Assembly: GCA_963833885.1 (NCBI GenBank)
Contig: CAWHZU010000005.1
Coordinates: 102,213 to 166,212 of the forward strand
Direction of reading: 5' to 3'
DNA: 64,000 nucleotides
From: JASHPR01 sp963833885
Lineage (GTDB): Bacteria > Actinomycetota > Actinomycetes > Streptosporangiales > Streptosporangiaceae
The position numbers and the translations under genes were made by a program. Of this stretch, positions 9,236-17,106 are shown one piece after another. The notes beneath the pieces are model-generated. The model worked only from the letters and a program-made list of their open reading frames with translations, did not search any database and was not told the origin of the DNA. The number at the start of each line of letters is the position of its first letter. The stretch's first letter is position 1.

Positions 9236-9332
9236 TGTTTCTCCCTGGATTCTCGGGGCACGTCCCGGCCGGCCGTGCAGGTCCGCAAGCTCGTAACCAC
9301 GCCAAGGATCACCGCCGGGGGAGTGAAGGTCA

Positions 9333-9352
9333 TCACTGGATTTCGGTGATTC
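9333..9352 (+). repeat. 20-bp repeat copy A
   Basis: TCACTGGATTTCGGTGATTC on the plus strand, overlapping the stop codon of the 89-aa gene. It matches copy C (inverted) at 18 of 20 positions. Confidence 0.6.
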
Positions 9353-9602
9353 GCCCTGCTGGCATCTGGCGGACCTCAAGCAGGACCAGGCCGAGGGTCT
9401 CCATTTCAGCGAGCACGCCGTACAGGGCTGACTGGTCCAGCCAGCCGGTGAGCACCGTATGCGTGCCCTTCTGCTGTGGCGTCATCCCCGGAAACGCGGA
9501 CAGCGCTATGGCGCCGAGATGCCCGTCGACCCGGATCACATACAGGGCAGGTGCCCAGTCCATGACCACATGGTCGCGGGCGGGCAGGTGAAACCGCATC
9601 AC
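9333..9602 (-). CDS. Small protein of unknown function (89 aa)
   Basis: 89 residues, 'MMRFHLPARDHVVMDWAPAL...' ending 'MPAGRITEIQ'. It holds a plausible beta-strand/helix pattern and the segment 'LTGWLDQSALYGVLAEMETLGLVLLEV', which reads like the short helix-loop-helix of small actinobacterial proteins placed next to regulators. No catalytic motif or membrane helix. Its 3' end (9333-9352) is the first of three copies of a 20-bp sequence in this neighbourhood; copies at 9646-9665 and 11329-11348 may be tails of lost paralogues. Confidence 0.6.
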   Translation of the reverse strand: MMRFHLPARDHVVMDWAPALYVIRVDGHLGAIALSAFPGMTPQQKGTHTVLTGWLDQSALYGVLAEMETLGLVLLEVRQMPAGRITEIQ

Positions 9603-9645
9603 GCAGATCCGGTGAGCGCGGGCGGGTCTGATGCCGGGCTGGGCT

Positions 9646-9665
9646 GAATCACCGTGATCCAGTGA
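9646..9665 (-). repeat. 20-bp repeat copy C (inverted)
   Basis: Reverse complement reads TCACTGGATCACGGTGATTC, 19 of 20 identical to copy B. Lies in the 210-bp gap before the SnoaL-like gene, in which I see no gene. Confidence 0.6.
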
Positions 9666-9815
9666 ATACCGGTCACCGGCCTGGCGGCGAGCCTGGGTGC
9701 GTCGCGGCAGCCCACCGGGGCGCCAGGTGTGCCGAGGGTTCTGGCGGCTGCTGTGACCGGCGTCCGCACGCAGGTGAGCGCTGGCTGGTCGATCGTACGG
9801 CTAAGGAGTAGTTAC

Positions 9816-10262
9816 ATGGCTTTGGACAACGAGCAGATCGTCCGTGAGGCGTACAAGGTCGCCGAGGAGATGGACATCGCGGGATGGGTCGCGGCTTTCA
9901 CTGAGGACGGCACGTTCACCGATGAGTCCATCGGCGTCACCTGGAAAGGCCCGTCCGAACTCCCGCAGCAGGTCGAGAACTACCACCGGGCCTTCCCGGA
10001 CATGCACCGCGAGCTGCGCCGGTTCTATGTCAGCGGCAATATCGTGGTGGTCCAGCTGGCTCTGCAGGGAACGCATCTCGGCCCGCTGCACCTGCCCGCC
10101 GGGACGCTGCCGCCGACCGGTAAGCGAATGGACGCACCGTGCTGCGACGTCTTCGAGCTGGTCGACGGCAAGATCAAGCGGTTCGACTGCTACCCCGAAG
10201 GCACGATCATCCTCACCCAGCTCGGCGTGCTCGGCAACCTCGGCGCCGCGCTCGAGCACTGA
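9816..10262 (+). CDS. SnoaL-like / nuclear transport factor 2 fold protein
   Basis: 148 residues from ATG 9816, with AAGGAG 8 nt upstream. The pattern 'IVREAYKVAEEMDIAGWVAAFTEDGTFTDESIG' (start helix then first strand), 'GPSELPQQVENYHRAFPDMHRELRRFY' and 'DVFELVDGKIKRFDCYPEG' is that of SnoaL-like polyketide-cyclase/ester-cyclase family NTF2 folds. Such proteins act as small cyclases, isomerases or ligand-binding partners in catabolic and antibiotic pathways. The upstream in-frame extension to 9729 lacks family similarity and has a worse start. Stands alone on the plus strand, convergent with the esterase. Confidence 0.85.
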   Translation: MALDNEQIVREAYKVAEEMDIAGWVAAFTEDGTFTDESIGVTWKGPSELPQQVENYHRAFPDMHRELRRFYVSGNIVVVQLALQGTHLGPLHLPAGTLPPTGKRMDAPCCDVFELVDGKIKRFDCYPEGTIILTQLGVLGNLGAALEH

Positions 10263-10292
10263 CCGGCATGCCTCTGGCGCGGCGTCGCGGGA

Positions 10293-11204
10293 CTATGTGG
10301 TCACGCGGGCTGCGCTGGCGAGGTGCGCTGTCAGGAGCTGCCCGGCCCGGTCCAGTGCGCCGGCCGCTTCGTCGAGGACTGAGTAGAAATTCTGGAAGAC
10401 GTGCGGCACCTTGGGGGTCAGGTCCAGGGTAACCGCGACGTCGGCAGCGGCGGCCTTCTGCGCTAGGCGGACGGCGTCGTCGAGGAGGACCTCGTGCGTC
10501 CCGGCCTGGATGATCAGGGGCGGCAAGCCCGACAGGTCAGCGAATACCGGGCTGATCAGGCTTAGGGCGGGGTCCTGCCCGGCCGTGTAGTCGGCGACCC
10601 GGGGCTCGAGCAGTTCGCGGCTGAGCACGGGGTCGACGTCGCTCTTGGTGTCCATCGTGGCCCCGGCCAGGGTGAGGTCGGCGTACGGCGACATGAGGAA
10701 GGCCGCGGCTGGCAGGGGCAGCCCGTGATCACGGGCGTTGACCATGGTGGCCACGGCGAGGCCGCCGCCGGCGGAGTCTCCCGCGAAGGCGATGCCTGAC
10801 GGCGCGGCGCCCTCTCGCAGGAGGGCGTCATAGGCGGCGAGAGCGTCATCGACGGCGGCCGGGTACGGATGCTCGGGAGCGAGCCGGTAATCGAGGGAGA
10901 TGACCCTGGCCTGTGCCCGCCGGCCGATCTGCGAGGCCAGGTCAGCGGATTGGAAGGCGTCCCCAAGGACGTACACGCCGCCATGGAAGTACAAGACGAC
11001 ATGGTCGGGTTCGACCCCGTCAATGGCGATATCGGCAGCCGGGACGCCGCCCAGCTCGGCCGGGGTCAACGTCACGTCTGCGGGCGCTGGCCGCGCCGAT
11101 GCCCGCTCCTGCAGCAGCCGCCGCTGCTCACTGACGCTGCTGTCGACGGGGATGGGTGACCGCCGCAGGGCTGCTTCGAGGTTCTCCCGCTGTCCGGTAC
11201 TCAA
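10293..11204 (-). CDS. Alpha/beta hydrolase, HSL (hormone-sensitive lipase) family
   Basis: 303 residues. Oxyanion motif 'YFHGGVYVLG' (HGG), nucleophile elbow 'FAGDSAGGGLA' (GDSAG), and the acid and base in 'TKSDVDPVLSR'/'HEVLLDDAVR' and 'KVPHVFQNFY'. This is a complete bacterial HSL-type esterase set, acting on short-chain esters or lactones in the cytosol. The start codon is TTG at 11202-11204 with GGGAGA upstream. The next regulator gene upstream (LAL type, same strand) may control it. Confidence 0.92.
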   Translation of the reverse strand: MSTGQRENLEAALRRSPIPVDSSVSEQRRLLQERASARPAPADVTLTPAELGGVPAADIAIDGVEPDHVVLYFHGGVYVLGDAFQSADLASQIGRRAQARVISLDYRLAPEHPYPAAVDDALAAYDALLREGAAPSGIAFAGDSAGGGLAVATMVNARDHGLPLPAAAFLMSPYADLTLAGATMDTKSDVDPVLSRELLEPRVADYTAGQDPALSLISPVFADLSGLPPLIIQAGTHEVLLDDAVRLAQKAAAADVAVTLDLTPKVPHVFQNFYSVLDEAAGALDRAGQLLTAHLASAARVTT

Positions 11205-11328
11205 CGGAGGATCTCCCTTCGGTCGTAGCTGTCACGAAGCGCACTGAGCGGTCCGCCAGGCCAGCCCCGGTATCGCCTGCTGGGCAAGGGCCTCCACCAG
11301 CTTTGCCGCCTGCGGGGGTGAGCAGGCG

Positions 11329-11348
11329 TCACTGGATCACCGTGATTC
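11329..11348 (+). repeat. 20-bp repeat copy B
   Basis: TCACTGGATCACCGTGATTC in the gap between the LAL regulator and the esterase. On the minus strand it would encode 'ARITVIQ' plus stop, like the end of the 89-aa protein ('GRITEIQ'), so it may be a paralogue remnant. The core ATCAC-C-GTGAT is also palindromic and could be an operator. Confidence 0.55.
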
Positions 11349-11415
11349 GCGCGGCATGAGCACACCGATCCGCCCCGCCGCGGCAGGTGGTGTGGGCGCC
11401 GCCGTGTTGGGGCGT

Positions 11416-13068
11416 TCAGGTGCGGCCGACGGACAGCAGCCGCAGTTCGCGGCCTCGCTCCACCGCCGCGGTCCGGTCGGCGGCGCCGAGCTTGGCATAG
11501 ATATGGCGGATGTGGGTGTCAACGGTGTTCGGCGAGACCGACAGCTCGCTCGCGATCTCGCGGCGGGTGAGATTCGTCGGCAGGTAGCGCAGCACGCGCA
11601 GCTCAGTTCTGCTGAGTTCCTCGACCGGCATTGTGGCCGACTGGTTCAGTCCGCCCCGTTCAGGGCTTCGGATGGCGTCGAGGATGTCGGCGATCAGGGC
11701 CGCGTGCGATGTGCCGTGCCGCGGCATGGTTTCGAGGAGCTGCCATGCGCCGGTCATCGCGAATGGCAGGATCAGCCGGCCCGGCTCGGCGAGGTTCAGC
11801 GCCTGCTCGGCGGCCTCTTGGGAGGCGCGCTCGTCACCCAGGTCGCGGCAGGCAAACGCGTCCAGCAGGTGCGCCTCGACCTGGGTGAGGTACGAGAGAA
11901 CCGGGGCGCCGCCGTCCAGGACGACGCGGAGTTCGCGGCGGGCGGCGGCGGGGTCCTGCTCGGCCAGCATGATCACAGCTGCCGCGTTGCGGATCTCGCC
12001 GGCGCTGGCCTGCCGGCCGTCGAGGGCAGCCAGAGAGGCCCTCGCCTGGCCGGTCATCCCGAGCCGGGCCTGGGTGGCGATCGTCCACGCGGTGACGCGG
12101 GTAGTCAGCCCGTGCTCGCCGACCATGAGCGCCTGCATCTGCCGGGCGGCGGCGAATTCCTCCAGCGCCCGGTGGCGGTGGCCGCGCGCCGCCTGCAGCA
12201 TTGCGGAGGTCAGGCACACCAGCAGCCGGATGCCTGGCTCGCCTTCGGCCTGTGTGGCGCGCCTGGCGCGGTTGAGCCAGTGCTCGGCGATGTCGAACTG
12301 GCCGGTCCAGATCAGCGCGTTGGCGAGCGCCGCCAGCGCTGGGGCGATCACCGCCTCGGCGTCCCAGCCGTGCCGCGCCGCCATCATTATGGCTTCCTCG
12401 CAGCGCTGCCGGGCCATGGCGAAGGAGCGGCTCGTGGAGGCGAACCCCAGGTGGGCCAGGCAGGCCACCTCGAGGTAGGGCCGTCCGATGCGGCTGGCGA
12501 GGGCGGCGCCCTCTACGAGGTGCCGTTCGCTGTCGGCGAGCCGCAGCGACCATGCCTCGATGACGCCCAGGTTCAGGAGCGCGATGGCTTTCAGGTCGCT
12601 GCTGAGCGCAGCGTCGGCGCTTGTCTGGCCGTCGCCCAGGCACAGAAGAGCCCCTGCCTGCTCGACGATGCTGTCGAAGTGCCCGCGTAGCCGCGCTGAC
12701 AGCAGGTCCACGGAGGCGATGGCCATCTCCAGCCGGCGTCGGCGCGCCGGCGAGGTGGTTGCTGCGTACGCCCTGACCTCGCGCAGATGCGTATCGGTCT
12801 GGTCGAGGCGAAGCTGATATTGGTCAGCGATGGCCTGGACCAGGGTCAGGTCGGCGGAGTCGGCACTGGTCCGGGCCGGGAATGCGCGCAGCAGCGCCGC
12901 CACGGTGCCCGCTTGTCCGTCAAGGGTGAGGCTGAGGGCATGGTCGGTGAGCATGCGGGCCGCCTCGTCCCAGTCGCCAGCCGCCTGCAGGTGGCCGATC
13001 GCGTCGGCGGCCTGGCCCGCGCGGCGAGCCGGCGCGCGGCGAGGGTGCCCCCTGGGATGAGTGGGCAT
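11416..13068 (-). CDS. LAL/MalT-type LuxR regulator, C-terminal part (frameshifted)
   Basis: Carries the helical repeat domain ('GQAADAIGHLQAAGDWDEAARML' region onward, split into TPR-like pairs) and a C-terminal LuxR helix-turn-helix: 'LTRREIASELSVSPNTVDTH' then 'IRHIYAKLGAADRTAAVERG'. It is the continuation of the ATPase part at 13082-14071, one frame away. The ATG at 13068 is only a convenient start; the natural protein should read through from 14071. Joined length (about 880 aa) is right for the MalT/LAL family. As it stands, the DNA-binding half has lost its ATP-sensing half. Confidence 0.8.
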   Translation of the reverse strand: MPTHPRGHPRRAPARRAGQAADAIGHLQAAGDWDEAARMLTDHALSLTLDGQAGTVAALLRAFPARTSADSADLTLVQAIADQYQLRLDQTDTHLREVRAYAATTSPARRRRLEMAIASVDLLSARLRGHFDSIVEQAGALLCLGDGQTSADAALSSDLKAIALLNLGVIEAWSLRLADSERHLVEGAALASRIGRPYLEVACLAHLGFASTSRSFAMARQRCEEAIMMAARHGWDAEAVIAPALAALANALIWTGQFDIAEHWLNRARRATQAEGEPGIRLLVCLTSAMLQAARGHRHRALEEFAAARQMQALMVGEHGLTTRVTAWTIATQARLGMTGQARASLAALDGRQASAGEIRNAAAVIMLAEQDPAAARRELRVVLDGGAPVLSYLTQVEAHLLDAFACRDLGDERASQEAAEQALNLAEPGRLILPFAMTGAWQLLETMPRHGTSHAALIADILDAIRSPERGGLNQSATMPVEELSRTELRVLRYLPTNLTRREIASELSVSPNTVDTHIRHIYAKLGAADRTAAVERGRELRLLSVGRT

Positions 13069-13081
13069 CGTGCTGCGCAGA

Positions 13082-14071
13082 TCACCGAAGCCGCTCGCCG
13101 AACATGCGGTGGTAGCGGAACCAGGTACGGCCGGGGTCGAGGGACACGACGAACGCGTTGGCGTCCTCAAGGTCCAGCAGGATCCGCTCCGAGCCCGTGG
13201 CTCCGGTAAGCAGGTCGGCGAGCTCGCCGTTGACCCGGTCCAGCACGGAGGTGCGCAGCAGCAGGCCCTGGACTTCCGGCGGCTGCCGCTCCAGCATCTC
13301 GGCCATCAGGTACTCGGCGACCGTGCGGTCGCTGCCGGAGAACTCGGCGACGAACCGTTCGGGGTCGGGGTGCCCGGCGAGCGATAGCACGGCGAGGCGC
13401 AGCCCGGCCGCCCAGCCCTCGGTCCGCTGATGCAGCATCGCGGCCATGTGCTCGGGCAACGCGATTCCGGTGGCGGCGAGGAGCTGACGGGTCTCGCGGG
13501 AGGTGAAGCGCAGTTGCGCGGCACGGATCTCGGCCAGGTCACCGGCCAGCCGCAGCTTGTGCAGGCGCAGCGGCAGGTCGCGGCGGGTGGCCACGACCGC
13601 CCGGACTCCCGGAGGCAGGCGCGTCAGTAGCTCTGTGAGCTGCCCGGCGGCCTCGGGTGAACTGAGCTCGTGCAGGTCATCGATGACCAGGACGAAGCGA
13701 TCGCCGGACTCCTCGAGTTCGGACAGTACCTTGTCCACCATGGCCCACCGCCCACCCTGGCGCCAGCGCAGCTGCGCCCGCCTCGCCGCTGCCGCGGCCC
13801 GGACCCGCGCCCAGCATGGTGACCAGAAGAGCTGCATGTCGTGCTGGCCCGGCCGTACGGTCATGAACGCGATACGGCCGGCCTGACGGGGCCGGTTCGC
13901 CCACGCGCGCAAGAGCGACGTCTTCCCGGTGCCGGCAGGCGCCGAGATGATCGTGACCCGCTTCCGAGCCGCCCGGTCCAAGGCGGCCACCAGGCTATGA
14001 CGGCGGATCAGCCCAGGCTCTGCCCCGCCCGGCGAGCGGCCTGAGCCCGCCGCGGCGGGAAGGTCGGTCAT
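13082..14071 (-). CDS. LAL/MalT-type LuxR regulator, N-terminal ATPase part (frameshifted)
   Basis: 329 residues: Walker A 'SAPAGTGKTSLLRAWA', Walker B-like 'FVLVIDDLHELSSPEA', and the MalT/STAND elements 'VVATRRDLPLRLHKLRL' and 'LTGATGSERILLDLEDANAF'. Ends early at 'FRYHRMFGERLR', where family members continue into the helical repeat domain. Removing one C near 13089-13092 restores the frame. A second irregularity near 13790-13840 (the family pattern 'VTMLGA' appears only in another frame) hints at two compensating indels. Probably the activator of the esterase or MBL genes when intact. Confidence 0.8.
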   Translation of the reverse strand: MTDLPAAAGSGRSPGGAEPGLIRRHSLVAALDRAARKRVTIISAPAGTGKTSLLRAWANRPRQAGRIAFMTVRPGQHDMQLFWSPCWARVRAAAAARRAQLRWRQGGRWAMVDKVLSELEESGDRFVLVIDDLHELSSPEAAGQLTELLTRLPPGVRAVVATRRDLPLRLHKLRLAGDLAEIRAAQLRFTSRETRQLLAATGIALPEHMAAMLHQRTEGWAAGLRLAVLSLAGHPDPERFVAEFSGSDRTVAEYLMAEMLERQPPEVQGLLLRTSVLDRVNGELADLLTGATGSERILLDLEDANAFVVSLDPGRTWFRYHRMFGERLR

Positions 14072-14257
14072 CGCGCCCTCTCCTCATAGGCAGTCCGGCT
14101 GATCGAGCCGCAGTCGGGAGAATTCAGCCACAGACTACCGGCCTGCGGTTCATCACCCAGGTCACTGGCGCTCGAGCACGGCTGCAGAAGCGCAAGCTGA
14201 CCTGGATCTTCGTCAAGTCACCAGAGTTTGTGATGCCGGCTCACCAAGCTGGGCAGG

Positions 14258-15298
14258 CTATGTCCCTCCACCACCGTCAGATTCAGGATGCCCAGGGTGC
14301 AGTCGGCATTCCAGCCAGTCTTCCAGCACGCGGCCGGCCCGCTGCGCCACGGCAGTGTCGGCCAGCATGCTGTCGAAGGCGTGCGGGGCGCCGGCGAAGA
14401 CGTGCAGGTCGGTCGGGACGCCGGCAGTGATGAGCCGCTGTGCGTAGTCGATGTCCTCGTCCAGCAGGCCATCGAGATTCCCGACGGTGATGAACGCCGG
14501 GGGCAGCCCGGCCAGGTCCGTCGCGCGCGCCGGAACCGCGTAGCCCGGTACCTCGTCTCCGGGGCGCAGCGCGCTGAGGTAGCTGCGCCACCCGAACTGG
14601 TTCGCTGAGGGCCCCCACAGCGGCGCGCCGGCCCGTCCCGACCGTGTGGCTAGGCGGTCGTCGAGCATCGGGTAGCTCAGCACCTGGAAAGCCACGGGGA
14701 TCTCCGCGCGGTCCCGGGCGAGCAGGGCCAGCCCAGCGGCCAGCCCGCCGCCGGCGCTCCCGCCGATGATCCCGATCCGGCCGGGGTCGATACCGAGGCC
14801 GCTTGCGTTCTCGTAGGCCCAGCGCAGCGCGGCGTAGCAGTCTTCCAGGGGCCCGGGGAACGGCGTCTCGGGGGCAAGGCGGTAGCCGACCGACACCCCG
14901 ATGCAGCGCAGCGCGGGTGACCACCGGTCGAAGCGGGCGTCGTCCCCCAGATGCGAGCCGATTACATAGCCCCCGCCGTGGATCGAGATCAGGCAGGGCC
15001 GCGGCTCGGTTATCCCGCGCTCCCGGTGCAGACGCACGGCAACGTCCGGGTCTCCGGGTCTGCCCGGTGCGCGAAGGTCCGCGTGTTCGACGCCGCCTGA
15101 CGGGGTGCCGGGATCACGCAGCTGCCGGCGCCGCATCTGCGCCAGGTTCTGCTCGCCGAGAGTGAACTCGCCGATCTCCGCAAGCCGTCTCTTGACGTCG
15201 GACGGAGCTGACGCGAGGAGCGCAGCGAGGTAGTCGGCCCTGCCACGCTCCTCGGGTGCGGGTGCGGGTGGCGCAAGCTCGGATGATTCCCGGAGCAT
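14258..15298 (-). CDS. Alpha/beta hydrolase, HSL family
   Basis: 346 residues with AGGAGG just before the ATG. Oxyanion 'ISIHGGGYVIGS' (HGGGY), nucleophile 'GIIGGSAGGGLAAG' (GGSAGG instead of the commoner GDSAGG), acid in 'NLDGLLDEDIDYA' and base in 'FAGAPHAFDSM'. A long N-terminal cap of about 100 residues, as in HSL lipases. Divergent from the MarR gene across a perfect AT-rich palindrome, so this esterase is probably MarR-controlled and substrate-induced. Confidence 0.92.
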   Translation of the reverse strand: MLRESSELAPPAPAPEERGRADYLAALLASAPSDVKRRLAEIGEFTLGEQNLAQMRRRQLRDPGTPSGGVEHADLRAPGRPGDPDVAVRLHRERGITEPRPCLISIHGGGYVIGSHLGDDARFDRWSPALRCIGVSVGYRLAPETPFPGPLEDCYAALRWAYENASGLGIDPGRIGIIGGSAGGGLAAGLALLARDRAEIPVAFQVLSYPMLDDRLATRSGRAGAPLWGPSANQFGWRSYLSALRPGDEVPGYAVPARATDLAGLPPAFITVGNLDGLLDEDIDYAQRLITAGVPTDLHVFAGAPHAFDSMLADTAVAQRAGRVLEDWLECRLHPGHPESDGGGGT

Positions 15299-15314
15299 GA
15301 GACCTCCTGACTAT

Positions 15315-15336
15315 TTAGTGTTAATATTAACACTAA
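15315..15336. promoter_or_regulatory. Perfect 22-bp palindrome, probable MarR operator
   Basis: TTAGTGTTAAT followed directly by ATTAACACTAA, in a 44-bp divergent gap between the HSL esterase and the MarR gene. MarR proteins bind AT-rich palindromes of about 20 bp, and this island is strikingly AT-rich for the genome. Binding would cover promoters in both directions. Confidence 0.8.
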
Positions 15337-15342
15337 TACTAG

Positions 15343-15882
15343 TTGGCGCCAGGACAAGCCGGAGCACGCTTGAACCAGCCACGACCACCCTCATCAGCCC
15401 CACGGCACCCCGACGCCGGCGAGTCCAGCTCCGGCGAATCTGCGGCAGATCCGCCGGCAGGGTCCGGCCTCGCCGGCTCGGTATGGGAACTCATGTCAGG
15501 CTTCGTCCGGAGCCACGACCCTTCCGATGAGCTGCGGCAGACACTGGGGCTCGGGCGCGGCACAGGCAGAGTCAAGGCGCTTATCAGCCTGGCCGCCGGG
15601 CCGCTCAGCCTCGCCCAAGTCGCGCAGGCCATCGGCGCCGACCCGTCCTATACGACGATCATCGTGAACGAGCTGCAGGCTCTAGGGCTGCTCTCGCGCA
15701 CGCCCGATGCCCACGACCGCAGGAAAAAGGCGGTGAAGCTGACCGCTGACGGGCGCAAGGCCGTCCGGAAAGCGCAGGCCATCATCGCCCGCCCCCCGTC
15801 CCCGCTTCGCGACCTGCCCCCAGCCGACCTCCTCCGGCTGGAGGAGATCCTTGGTCAGCTCAGCACGCGAGGCCCGGTCTAA
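15343..15882 (+). CDS. MarR family transcriptional regulator
   Basis: Winged-helix MarR protein. Recognition region 'LSLAQVAQAIGADPSYTTIIVNEL' and wing 'LLSRTPDAHDRRKKAVKLTADG' (DRRkk...LT.dG) are diagnostic. The start is uncertain: TTG 15343 gives 179 residues, but the first 45 are Pro/Ser-rich and unlike the family; a downstream ATG ('MSGFVRSHD', about 15493) is credible. Likely represses itself and the divergent esterase through the palindrome beside it. Confidence 0.87.
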   Translation: MAPGQAGARLNQPRPPSSAPRHPDAGESSSGESAADPPAGSGLAGSVWELMSGFVRSHDPSDELRQTLGLGRGTGRVKALISLAAGPLSLAQVAQAIGADPSYTTIIVNELQALGLLSRTPDAHDRRKKAVKLTADGRKAVRKAQAIIARPPSPLRDLPPADLLRLEEILGQLSTRGPV

Positions 15883-16550
15883 GGCTTCTCGCGGACAACC
15901 TGGTGGGGTTGCAGCGACTGTGCGTTCAGCCCGAGCCGGGCCACAAAGGCCTCGAAGCTGGCGCGCTGGTCAGCTGTCGCCCGTTGCGCCGCATGGAGCC
16001 GTCCTGGGTCGGCCAGGGTGGGCCGCGCCAGGTTGACGGCCCCGCCCAGCTTCGGGTCGGGCTGCGCCTGCAGGCCGTCGGCCCGGGCCAGCCGCCGGTT
16101 GACCTCGTCCTGGGATGGTCCCAGTGCCGGCATGACCCACAACGGGCCGTCTGCGCCCAGCTGGTAGGAGCAGTAGTTACCGCCCCAGGGCCGCGCCGCA
16201 GCACTCAGGCCGTCGGCGAGGCTTGCGGTGTCCTGTTCCACCTGCACGGCGTCGCTGCCGAGGCCGGCGCTGAACACCCGGTAGCCCTCTGCGAGGACGC
16301 GATGCCCCGCAAGCGCCGACGACTCGTGGTTCTCGGTCCGGTCATGCTCGGCATAGAAGGCGTGCAAGTGGGCGTGCTGCACGTCCTGCCGGGGATTCCT
16401 GGCTGTCGCCGCGCCGTGGCCGCTGGCGGCGAGGATCCCGCTCGCGGCTTCCGCGTCACGCAGGTAGTCCAGGTTCGGTGCGCTGTCGTTGGCGCAGAAC
16501 ACTGCGTGACCGCCGTCCAGGCTGCGGTACCACTCGGCGACAAAGGTCAT
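15879..16550 (-). CDS. HIT-like protein, C-terminal part with histidine triad (frameshifted)
   Basis: Holds the histidine triad 'QHAHLHAFYAEHD' (HxHxH followed by a hydrophobic residue), the nucleotide hydrolase/transferase motif, after 'AVFCANDSAPNLDYL'. The same-frame ATG at 16550 ('MTFVAEWYRSL') is used as a nominal start. The reading should join 16456-17007, which supplies the N-terminal half. Its stop overlaps the convergent MarR stop by four bases. Confidence 0.65.
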   Translation of the reverse strand: MTFVAEWYRSLDGGHAVFCANDSAPNLDYLRDAEAASGILAASGHGAATARNPRQDVQHAHLHAFYAEHDRTENHESSALAGHRVLAEGYRVFSAGLGSDAVQVEQDTASLADGLSAAARPWGGNYCSYQLGADGPLWVMPALGPSQDEVNRRLARADGLQAQPDPKLGGAVNLARPTLADPGRLHAAQRATADQRASFEAFVARLGLNAQSLQPHQVVREKP

Positions 16551-17007
16551 CGCCGGTCTGGCAAGCCGCCAGCTCCGGAGCCGTGGCCGAGGACCATCCG
16601 TCGCGATGCCGGCGGGGCACCATGAGCACATGGGGCCGCGCCGCCCGGTGGGACCCATTAACCAGCATGAACGGGTTGCGATCGAGGACCAGGTCCACCA
16701 GGGCGGCACGGTCAGCCGCGGTAACCGTCCCCAGATAGGTGGGAAGCCCGGGCACATCGGCGAACACGTCCACCGGCCGGAACCGGCGGGAAAATTCTCC
16801 CGCCGCGACCACACCCTCGGCATTCCCGGTGCCCTGGTCGACCAGGACCCAGCTCCCGGCCCCGGCGATCCCACCGGGCCGCCAGTACCCCTTGACGGTG
16901 AGTGTGCCATCGCTGTACGTCCACATTTCGCGCATCTCGAGCTGCGTGAACGGGCCACGCCAGGGCTCCGGGTAATCGGCCACGCCTCCATGTTCGGCCC
17001 TCCGCAC
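16456..17007 (-). CDS. HIT-like (GalT/HIT fold) protein, N-terminal part (frameshifted)
   Basis: Starts 'MRRAEHGGVADYPEPWRGPF' and contains 'LDRNPFMLVNGSHRAARPHVL' split as 'NPFMLVN' and 'HVLMVPRRHRDGW', the pattern that precedes the triad in HIT/GalT-fold proteins. After 'APELAACQT' it leaves the family frame; inserting a skip of one G in the GG at about 16556-16560 continues it as 'AMTFVAEWYRSLDGG'. Whole gene would be about 375 residues, longer than simple HIT proteins. Confidence 0.65.
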   Translation of the reverse strand: MRRAEHGGVADYPEPWRGPFTQLEMREMWTYSDGTLTVKGYWRPGGIAGAGSWVLVDQGTGNAEGVVAAGEFSRRFRPVDVFADVPGLPTYLGTVTAADRAALVDLVLDRNPFMLVNGSHRAARPHVLMVPRRHRDGWSSATAPELAACQTGDDLCRRVVPQPGRRSRSVLRQRQRTEPGLPA

Positions 17008-17106
17008 AGACAGCGGGCAGGCAGGGGGAGAAGCGGGCGTGATCCCCTGCAGAGCGGGTCAGGCCGGAGGGGGACACACTGAGGCTAGCGAGGGCCGTCT
17101 GGAAGG

